Below are positions 6,305-12,403 of a DNA stretch of 12,403 nucleotides, piece after piece. The DNA comes from JANRKG01 sp033763635. Its GTDB lineage: Bacteria; Cyanobacteriota; Cyanobacteriia; GCF-001939115. The stretch spans positions 1 through 12,403 of the forward strand of contig JANRKG010000045.1 in the NCBI GenBank assembly GCA_033763635.1, given 5' to 3'. Each line of letters starts with the position of its first letter. Positions within the stretch are counted from its first letter, which is position 1. A program made the position numbers and the translations under genes. The notes beneath the pieces were generated by a model that was not told the origin of the DNA, did no database searches, and worked only from the letters and a program-made list of their open reading frames with translations.

Positions 6305-7150
6305 TCAAATTTGCTTGAGGTGGCAATGCTCTTGTCGCCATGCTTTGGGAGTCATGGCATTATAGTGGCGAAATTGGCGACTGAAGTAACTGGGATCTTC
6401 GTAGCCAACCGCAAGAGCAATCTGCTCAACAGGTTGATCGGTATCGCGCAGCAAATGCCGCGCCTCTTGCATCCTGCGTTCAACGAGCCAAGTATGTAAG
6501 GTCTTCCCGGTTTGTCGCCGGACGAGATCGGTCAGGTAAGCAGGGGTATAGCCAACGGCCTGGGCGAGTTCTGGTAAACCGATCGGTTGATGAAAATGGG
6601 TTTCTAAGACTTCAAAAAGTTGCGTGAGTAATGCTTGAACTTGAGGAGAGCAGTGATCCAGCGTTGGCAAAATGAGTTGAGTTTTAATGGTGCTTTGACG
6701 GGTTTGAGGAAGTGGATTAACGGGTTTTACAGGTGCAGAATGGCTTTCGTAACGCTGTTGCCAGAGTTCATGCTTCAGGAGGCGAGTTTCGATCGCACTC
6801 AGCAGGTCTTCAGCCGTACAGGGTTTTGTCAGGTAGTCATCAGCCCCCAATACCATTCCCTGCCGTAAATCAGCTTTCGTTTGTTTTGCTGTCAGAAAAA
6901 TAAAGGGAATGAGGGCTGTAGCAGCCTCTTGCCGTAAAACTGTGAGAACTCCATACCCATCTAATTCTGGCATTGCTACATCACAGACAATGAGATTGGG
7001 TAGGTAAAGCTGTGCTTTCTGGACTCCAATCAGGCCATTTTCCGCTGCAATCCCTTCATATCCAGCCGCTTCTAAACAATCCAGGTAATTATCCCGGTCA
7101 AACTCCTGATCGTCGATTACAAGAATCTTCTTCATAGGAATTTTCTGCAT
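6305..7150 (-). CDS. Response regulator with REC receiver and AraC-type DNA-binding domain
   Basis: Residues ~7-125 are a receiver domain: acidic pair DD (13-14), phospho-acceptor Asp57 in CDVAMPELDG, Thr87 in FLTAK and Lys109 in LTKPC. After a linker, residues ~177-273 form an AraC/XylS domain with two helix-turn-helix units (LPELAQAVGYTPAYLTDLVR and VEQIALAVGYEDPSYFSRQF). It is the expected partner of the kinase immediately upstream, whose gene it overlaps by 53 bp from ATG 7150, or 38 bp from the second ATG at 7135. Neither start has a good Shine-Dalgarno sequence, so translational coupling to the kinase is likely. MKKILVIDD (from 7135) is the more typical receiver N-terminus. It probably controls this gene set, the divergent CHAT gene, or both; that is inferred from position. 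Confidence 0.94.
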   Translation of the reverse strand: MQKIPMKKILVIDDQEFDRDNYLDCLEAAGYEGIAAENGLIGVQKAQLYLPNLIVCDVAMPELDGYGVLTVLRQEAATALIPFIFLTAKQTKADLRQGMVLGADDYLTKPCTAEDLLSAIETRLLKHELWQQRYESHSAPVKPVNPLPQTRQSTIKTQLILPTLDHCSPQVQALLTQLFEVLETHFHQPIGLPELAQAVGYTPAYLTDLVRRQTGKTLHTWLVERRMQEARHLLRDTDQPVEQIALAVGYEDPSYFSRQFRHYNAMTPKAWRQEHCHLKQI

Positions 7151-9239
7151 ATAAAGCCGAAGGGATCAGCGGGATCAACACAGTTGCAGTGGTTCCAACT
7201 CCAAGTTCACTGTCTATAGATATTGTACCTTGATGCAAATCGACTAATCGCTTGACGATCGCCAGCCCTAATCCGTTCCCACTAATTTCTCCGACATTTT
7301 GCCCCCGATAAAAAGGTTCAAATAAATAAGATTGAGCGGTGGCTGGAATGCCAATTCCTTGATCTTTTACTTGAAAAGATATTTCTCTGGGGGTATGACT
7401 GATGATTAAATCTATGCCGTCACCAGAGGTGGAATATTTAATCGCATTTGAGAGGAGATTGGTTAAGATGAGCCGGAGCAATCGACTATCTAAACAGATG
7501 GGGTGAGTGGGAGCGGTGGGATCTGGAGTGAGGGTAAGGGCGATCGGGCAGGGATGGCGCTGGGTTGCCTGGACTTCTGCAACCAAACTCTGACAAAAGC
7601 CCTGTAAGTCCAGGGGAGTGGGTTCGAACGTAAATTTTTCTTCTGTTTTGCTTAACAGTAAGACATCTCTCACGGACTGGCTGAGGTGTTGCACAATTAA
7701 TTGAATTCGATCCAGATGCTTGATCTGCTTTTCCCTGGACCAGTTGTGACCATGCTGCTTAAGTAGGGAAGTGGAAAATAAAACGGTTCCCAGAGGGGTT
7801 AAAAACTCGTGGGACATGGTGGAAACAAAGCGAGATTTCAGTTCATTTAGTTCTCTTTCCTTTGCTAGGGCTTGAGAGATTTGGAAATTTTTCTCCTTAA
7901 GCAAATGCTGGGTCGTCTGAAGTTCCTCCAGGGTCGTTGTGAGTTGTTCATTCTTCTCCTGTAACTCGTGAGTTCGAGCAACAACCTTCTTTTCCAGAAT
8001 TGTGTTCAACTCCTGCAACTTGTTCACATAGATGTAACCTGTGACCCAGAGAACTGAGCTAGTCAGGGCCAGGATGGGCGGGACGATCGGTATCCACCAA
8101 CTTATGAGAAACGCACCATACCCCCCGACGATCAGCCCAATCCCTGAGAGACAGATCAGGGCAGCCATTTGCTGCGAATACTGAACCGCGTTTTCTTCCT
8201 CTCGCCATTTCCAGCAAAGCACTGTCCCAACGAGAGACCACGCAACAATCCAGCCGTATTCCAGGGGGTCGGCCCAGGTGCGAAGATTGGGGCGATCGAA
8301 CAGAGCCGCATTGAGCAGGTGACTGGCAATATTCGCCTGGATTTCTACCCCTGAAGTCAAAATCGGCTTAGGGGTTAAGTGACCGCTATAGGGAGTCAAA
8401 AAGGCATCATTTAGACTGGCTGCTTCTGTTCCCACCAGGACAATGCGATTTCGCATTAACTCAACAGGAATTTGATCGTTCAGCACTTGAGTAAGGGTGA
8501 CTTTCCGAAAGCTATGGGCTGGTCCCCGGTAATTCAAGAGAATTTGATACCCTCCTGCATCCGTTCGAACATAGCTGCCATCGTTCTCTTCTAAAGGGAA
8601 AAAGACCGCAGATCGGAGCTTTAAAGCACCCTGAGCAGCCGTTTCTGGTAATATTTGCTGTCGTTCTAGATGACGCAGAGCCACCGCTAATCCCAGACTG
8701 GGAATCTCTTCATTGCCCTCTGGGATGGGAAACAGAATCGCACGACGCACCCGACCATCTGCATCCACAACGATGTCATTGGCACTCACTCTTCCCAATT
8801 GTTTTAAGGCAGGGGCCGGATCGATCGCCGCACTATGGGGATCACCGATCGTCTTTTCAATGCCAATTAAATTCGGGGTAGTCTGAAAGACCTGAATTAA
8901 TGCCTGGTGCCCAGGTTCTACAGGTAAATTACGATACAAGTCTAACCCAATAACACTGGGTTGATGTTGTTTAATTTTCGTAATTAATTGGGCTAGGGTT
9001 GCATCGCTAATCGGCCACTTGCCCAATTGGGCGATATCAGATTCTTCAATGCTGACAATAACAATCTGGGGATCAACCGATTCTAACGGACGCAGCCTGA
9101 AAAACAAATCTAGCGCCAACCACTCGATCGGCTGTAACCAACCCAGGAGCCGAATGGCACAAACAATTCCCGCCATTGACGGAACTGTGAAGAGAACTCC
9201 TCGCCAATTCCAGCTAATTGTTTTCAGCGTTCTCCACAT
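7098..9239 (-). CDS. CHASE2-domain membrane sensor histidine kinase
   Basis: The 713-residue protein has an N-terminal membrane helix (~14-34) and an extracytoplasmic CHASE2 sensor domain (~35-315, with DPQIVIVSIEESDIAQLGKW and NRIVLVGTEAASLNDAFLTP). Three membrane helices follow (~327-344, 358-378, 380-402), then a coiled coil (~408-465). The HisKA H-box is FVSTMSHEFLTPLG with phospho-acceptor His477. The ATPase domain shows the N-box NLLSNAIKYS, the G1 box DQGIGIP and the G2 box GNGLGLA (654-660). All catalytic elements are present. The H-box carries Leu480 where nearly all relatives have Arg (HEFRTPL). It lies 20 bp after the DUF928 gene and overlaps the response regulator gene, so the two form a cognate pair. 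The CHASE2 ligand is unknown. Confidence 0.95.
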   Translation of the reverse strand: MWRTLKTISWNWRGVLFTVPSMAGIVCAIRLLGWLQPIEWLALDLFFRLRPLESVDPQIVIVSIEESDIAQLGKWPISDATLAQLITKIKQHQPSVIGLDLYRNLPVEPGHQALIQVFQTTPNLIGIEKTIGDPHSAAIDPAPALKQLGRVSANDIVVDADGRVRRAILFPIPEGNEEIPSLGLAVALRHLERQQILPETAAQGALKLRSAVFFPLEENDGSYVRTDAGGYQILLNYRGPAHSFRKVTLTQVLNDQIPVELMRNRIVLVGTEAASLNDAFLTPYSGHLTPKPILTSGVEIQANIASHLLNAALFDRPNLRTWADPLEYGWIVAWSLVGTVLCWKWREEENAVQYSQQMAALICLSGIGLIVGGYGAFLISWWIPIVPPILALTSSVLWVTGYIYVNKLQELNTILEKKVVARTHELQEKNEQLTTTLEELQTTQHLLKEKNFQISQALAKERELNELKSRFVSTMSHEFLTPLGTVLFSTSLLKQHGHNWSREKQIKHLDRIQLIVQHLSQSVRDVLLLSKTEEKFTFEPTPLDLQGFCQSLVAEVQATQRHPCPIALTLTPDPTAPTHPICLDSRLLRLILTNLLSNAIKYSTSGDGIDLIISHTPREISFQVKDQGIGIPATAQSYLFEPFYRGQNVGEISGNGLGLAIVKRLVDLHQGTISIDSELGVGTTATVLIPLIPSALYAENSYEEDSCNRRSGV

Positions 9240-9259
9240 GGATGCGAGGAAATTGCGAA

Positions 9260-10030
9260 TTACTGAGCAGACGAATGGACAATGCTGTTCTGATGAAACC
9301 CAATCTGGTTCAGGAGCGAAGAGAGATAGGCAGAAACCTTTTGGTCATCTGGATTTTGCAGGTAAGTGCTGGTAAGCAGCGCGAGGGAATCATACCAGAG
9401 GCCAAATCGTGCATAAATGAGGGAGCGATCGGAATGCGACTGACTAGCAGCGAGTTGGGCGGTCAGGTCAGCGGTCGGAGGCACAAGCTCAATCCAGGCA
9501 TAGGCACTCATATTTTGGGAGGGACGGTCTGCATCACAAACCAGGGAAACCGTCCAGCGATATTCTTTCCCAGGAAGCAGCCCTGGCCCCTCCTGCGGTA
9601 ACTCAAATCGGACCAGGCCCGGTTTTCGGATCTGTAACTGTTTGACCAGCAATGGTTTTGCCACATCTCTCTCGACTAACGCAAACTCGATCGGGTAGGT
9701 GGTCGGGTTAGAGAGATACCAAACAAAAGTAGGGTAAGCAGAAACCGTTTGAGCAACATGATCTGGAGGCACCAGTAAACTCAGGGCTGTTTGTGAAGCC
9801 TTCCCTGATGTACTTTGAGACGATGAACACCCCCGTGAACCCCCTCCCCTAGTTCGTTGCAACCGCTTTCTGTCGGAAGGAGGATTGTATTTGGGAGGTG
9901 TTTGTGCCAGGGTAAGCGATCGTCCAGAGGAGTCTGCAACTTTCGGCAGCACATTGGGAAAAACGATGGACTGAAGCAGTGTCAACGCAACTGTACTCGC
10001 TAACATCATCGCTTGACGTGGGAAAGCCAT
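9260..10030 (-). CDS. DUF928-family exported protein of unknown function
   Basis: The 256-residue protein begins with a hydrophobic signal-like stretch (~8-28) and a possible cleavage region near LTLAQTPP (39-46). The mature part carries the features I associate with the cyanobacterial DUF928 family: an Arg/Gly-rich RTRGGGSRGC (59-68), SLLVPPDHVAQTVSAYPTFV (84-103), and YRWTVSLVCDADRPSQN (157-173) with WIELVPP. Cys68 and Cys165 are the only cysteines and could form a disulfide outside the cytoplasm. The ATG at 10030 is preceded by GAGG about eight bases upstream. It is the first gene of the minus-strand set, 20 bp before the CHASE2 kinase. The function is not known. Its place with a TPS transporter and CHAT genes suggests a periplasmic or surface role in that process. 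Confidence 0.85.
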   Translation of the reverse strand: MAFPRQAMMLASTVALTLLQSIVFPNVLPKVADSSGRSLTLAQTPPKYNPPSDRKRLQRTRGGGSRGCSSSQSTSGKASQTALSLLVPPDHVAQTVSAYPTFVWYLSNPTTYPIEFALVERDVAKPLLVKQLQIRKPGLVRFELPQEGPGLLPGKEYRWTVSLVCDADRPSQNMSAYAWIELVPPTADLTAQLAASQSHSDRSLIYARFGLWYDSLALLTSTYLQNPDDQKVSAYLSSLLNQIGFHQNSIVHSSAQ

Positions 10031-10333
10031 ACCGTTGACCTCAATCAGAGTTCGTTTAGGAGATTTCTGAAAAACAATCTATCTACCCGCTGGTTTCGGC
10101 TGCGCTCAACCCGCACCCGCGCCCTGAGCGCAGTCGAAGGGCAACCCACAGGTAAACTCTTTTCTAGAAATTTCCTTAGTCTACAAACAATTTATTACCC
10201 GTAACATTAGTAGTACAGTAACTTGTTTAAAACATCCAGGTAAAATTTTTAGATTCAGTAGGATTTCTTTCGGTTTTTAAACTTAATTTTTTCTTCCATT
10301 TTTTCAAATTTCATTCAATCAGAGTCGTTAACA
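10031..10333. promoter_or_regulatory. Divergent intergenic region between DUF928 and CHAT genes
   Basis: About 300 bp separate the two divergent starts, so promoters for both must lie here. The first third holds a GC-rich hairpin repeat (10095-10138). From about 10145 to 10333 the DNA is AT-rich, with runs such as TAAAATTTTT (10241-10250) and several TTTTTC tracts before the GTG start at 10334. No promoter with properly spaced -35 and -10 boxes stands out. It is also a likely binding region for the REC-AraC regulator. I see no RNA gene. Confidence 0.4.
10095..10138. repeat. REP/MITE-like palindromic repeat
   Basis: The arms TTCGGCTGCGCTCA (10095-10108) and TGAGCGCAGTCGAA (10125-10138) are complementary at 13 of 14 positions, with one G-T pair, around a 16-base C-rich loop. 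The core TGAGCGCAGTCGAAGG is a dispersed repeat I recognise from many cyanobacterial and other bacterial genomes. It is much more GC-rich than the surrounding spacer. It could act as a transcript hairpin or as a small mobile repeat; it could also serve as a terminator or insulator between the divergent genes, but no U-tract follows. Confidence 0.75.
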
Positions 10334-12403
10334 GTGAAAGTTTACAGATTGTATTTCGCTCAAAGATTGCTCAAATTGGGAGTTCTTTTCCTGCTGGGAC
10401 TGGGGCTTTGGCTGGTTCCCCAGATGTTTCTTGCAGGTTGGACCACTCCTGCAAACCCTGATCTCCCAAGCATTGAATCAAGAACAGAGCAGAGTTTTTC
10501 TGGACAATCGGCAGATGAACTTTATCAGCAGGGACGCTACCCGGAAGCGATCGATCAGTGGTTACAACTCTTAAACAAATCCACCGATTTACAGGACATT
10601 GCTGCTATCCATGCCAATTTAGGAACCACCTACCGTCAAATCGGTCAATTCGAGCAAGCCATTCAACAATGGAAGCAAGCCATCCGGGTTTATCAATCTT
10701 TAGAAGCGGCCCGATCGCAGCAAGTTGTGGCCCAGTTACTTACTGACCAGGGGCAAGCCTACACCGCTTTAGGACAGTATCGATTGGCAATTCCGTTATT
10801 AGAAACGGCGATTGACCAGGCCCGCCAGCAACAGGATATCCAAATTGAAACTGCGGCAGTGGGAGCCTTGGGCAATGCCTACTTAGCCTCAGGGAAATTA
10901 AACAGGGCAATCACAACTCAGGAGACGGCTCTGAAACTTGCGCTCCAGGCTAATCAGTTCGCTTATCAGCCGATCATTTTAAACCATCTGGGGAATGCTT
11001 TTTACGCTCGTTCTCAGCGCTATTTACGGCGGGCAAATACCGCAAAACAAGAAGGAAACAAAGCAGAACAAACCACCCTGTTCGCATTGGCACAACAAGA
11101 TTTGTCGGCTGCTCAGGATGCCTATCGGCGTAGTTTGGCGATCCATTCTCAACCGAGTTTTTCCCAAATCACTGCGTTGCTCAATCTGGTGCACTTGCTG
11201 CAACAATCACCGAACTCAGAGATGGCGGCGATCGCGGGTTATCGCAGTCAAGCATCTGCTCTAATTCCCCAATTCCCCAATTCCCGTGCCAAAGTGTATG
11301 CACTGATTAACCTGGCTGCAAGTTTAGATCCGAAAACGCCTGAAAAGCGACAAATTCTGGAACAGGCGATCGTCATTGCCAGACAACTTGGGGATGCCCG
11401 ATCGCTTTCTTTTGGATTGGGAACCTTGGGGAAACTGTATGAATCTCAGGGCAACTTCGAACAAGCTTTTGAACTGACCCGTCAGGCGCAATTTGCTGCC
11501 CAACAGGTGCATGCGGGAGACAGCCTATATCGCTGGCAGTGGCAATTGGGACGGCTGTACCAGGCGCTTGGCAAAACAGAATCTGCGCTTCTTTCCTATC
11601 AACAGGCTGTGACAACCTTACAAAGTATTCGCAGTGACATTGCAGCCGCCAGTAAAGATTTGCAATTTGATGTCCGGGATTCGGTAGAACCTGTTTATCG
11701 AGAATTAATTTACTTGTTGTTAGCAAATCAAAAAACATTAATAACATCAACAAACACTCAATCATCCATTCAAAAAGCCCTTCAGGTAGCAGAATTACTC
11801 AAACTCACGGAGTTACAAAACTTTTTTGGGGACGAGTGTTTGGAAGTTGCTCAGAATTCAACTCGCTCCAACACGATTCCGATTGCAAATACTGCTGTGA
11901 TTCATTCCCTGGTGCTCGATCGTCAGACTTATATTGTGCTACGAAAACCAGATGGAACCTTCTCCAATTACTCGATCGATTTGACAAAAGAACAACTCCA
12001 ACAAAAAATTTCTCGATTGCGATTCACATTGGAAAACATTGCAACCAATGAATATTTAGATGAAGTTAAAGATGTTTATAACTTGCTAATTCGGCCTCTA
12101 GAAGCAGATTTAGCCAGGATCAAACCAGAAACTCTTGTTTTTGTTCAAGATGGAATCTTACGCAATGTCCCGATGGCTGCATTGCATGATGGCAAGCAAT
12201 TTTTAATTGAAAAGTATCCGATCGCAACTACCCTTGGCCTGAATCTCACCCCAAATCGGCAAAGACCCACTGAATTTAATGCGTCGATCTTTGGGTTAAC
12301 GGTTGAAGTGCCTCCCTTTCCCGCCTTACCCAATGTCAGTATAGAAGTGCAGGAAGTACAGCGCATTGTAGGGGGAAGTAAGTTTCTGGACAAAGACTTT
12401 ACC
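10334..12403 (+). CDS. TPR-repeat CHAT-domain protein, partial at the right edge
   Basis: A frame open for 690 codons runs off the window. The best start is GTG at 10334: it is followed by a basic residue, Tyr/Arg-rich residues and a long hydrophobic run (LGVLFLLGLGLWLVPQMFLA, about residues 15-34), a signal peptide or membrane anchor. An upstream stop lies at 10259-10261. TPR-like helices cover ~60-436 (ELYQQGRYPEAIDQWLQLL, NLGTTYRQIGQFEQAIQQW, LGKLYESQGNFEQAFELT). Then comes the linker VEPVYRELIYLLL, conserved before CHAT domains, and the first half of CHAT, including TLVFVQDGILRNVPMAALHD (about residues 601-620). The catalytic His and Cys would lie beyond the edge. It is divergent from the DUF928-kinase set and probably shares its regulation. 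No strong Shine-Dalgarno sequence precedes the GTG. Confidence 0.9.
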   Translation, partial: MKVYRLYFAQRLLKLGVLFLLGLGLWLVPQMFLAGWTTPANPDLPSIESRTEQSFSGQSADELYQQGRYPEAIDQWLQLLNKSTDLQDIAAIHANLGTTYRQIGQFEQAIQQWKQAIRVYQSLEAARSQQVVAQLLTDQGQAYTALGQYRLAIPLLETAIDQARQQQDIQIETAAVGALGNAYLASGKLNRAITTQETALKLALQANQFAYQPIILNHLGNAFYARSQRYLRRANTAKQEGNKAEQTTLFALAQQDLSAAQDAYRRSLAIHSQPSFSQITALLNLVHLLQQSPNSEMAAIAGYRSQASALIPQFPNSRAKVYALINLAASLDPKTPEKRQILEQAIVIARQLGDARSLSFGLGTLGKLYESQGNFEQAFELTRQAQFAAQQVHAGDSLYRWQWQLGRLYQALGKTESALLSYQQAVTTLQSIRSDIAAASKDLQFDVRDSVEPVYRELIYLLLANQKTLITSTNTQSSIQKALQVAELLKLTELQNFFGDECLEVAQNSTRSNTIPIANTAVIHSLVLDRQTYIVLRKPDGTFSNYSIDLTKEQLQQKISRLRFTLENIATNEYLDEVKDVYNLLIRPLEADLARIKPETLVFVQDGILRNVPMAALHDGKQFLIEKYPIATTLGLNLTPNRQRPTEFNASIFGLTVEVPPFPALPNVSIEVQEVQRIVGGSKFLDKDFT
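11263..11285. repeat. 8-bp tandem repeat within the CHAT gene
   Basis: The unit AATTCCCC occurs twice in full and a third time lacking its last base. The 8-base period is out of step with codons, yet the frame stays open (LIPQFPNSRAK). It resembles the short C-rich tandem repeats scattered in cyanobacterial genomes and falls between TPR-like segments. Confidence 0.75.

Noticed and set aside
10013..10204. Small open frame over the hairpin repeat, containing ALSAVEGQ
   Set aside because: That peptide is what the dispersed repeat reads as in translation; it is an annotation artefact, not a gene.
10200..10217. GTA...TAC pattern resembling an NtcA site upstream of the divergent CHAT gene
   Set aside because: The gap between GTA and TAC is 10 bases, not 8, and no matching -10 box follows.
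1..12403. CRISPR array, tRNA or rRNA genes
   Set aside because: No regularly spaced direct repeats, no cloverleaf-like segments and no rRNA-like conserved stretches were seen.

Overview
The window looks like accessory DNA from a cyanobacterium, probably a filamentous one. The evidence is the many GCGATCG/CGATCG (HIP1-like) octamer cores and families that are typical of cyanobacteria: TPR-CHAT proteins, a DUF928 protein, a CHASE2 sensor kinase, a ShlB/FhaC/HecB two-partner-secretion (TPS) transporter, and IS1-family remnants of the cyanobacterial type.

Left region (1-4490) is scarred by transposition. A PAS-domain signalling gene runs in from the left edge and is cut off by a decayed IS1-family element (about 273-736), whose transposase is split over three frames. 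Next, on the minus strand, come a complete exported TPR-CHAT protein (763-3186), a likely C-terminal scrap of a PD-(D/E)XK (DUF2887/Rpn-like) gene (about 3295-3441) and a complete TetR-family regulator (3444-4175). Divergent from the regulator is the start of a short-chain dehydrogenase/epimerase gene that breaks off after 20 codons, beside a second, oppositely oriented IS1 fragment (about 4345-4476). Two nearly identical 14-bp palindromes, 32 bp apart, lie at the TetR start and are good operator candidates.

Middle region (4493-10030) is a compact minus-strand gene set transcribed in the order DUF928 protein, CHASE2 histidine kinase, REC-AraC response regulator, TPS outer-membrane transporter. 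The gap between the first two is 20 bp, the kinase and regulator overlap by about 53 bp, and the gap before the transporter is 75 bp. This reads as a regulated surface or secretion module: the kinase senses a periplasmic signal, the regulator controls transcription, DUF928 is an exported protein of unknown function, and the transporter moves an unseen TpsA partner across the outer membrane.

Right region (10031-12403) starts with a divergent, AT-rich intergenic stretch holding a REP/MITE-like hairpin. It is followed on the plus strand by a second TPR-CHAT gene with a GTG start, which runs off the right edge before its catalytic residues. The association of CHAT proteins with TPS, DUF928 and CHASE2 genes is the most interesting aspect of the window.
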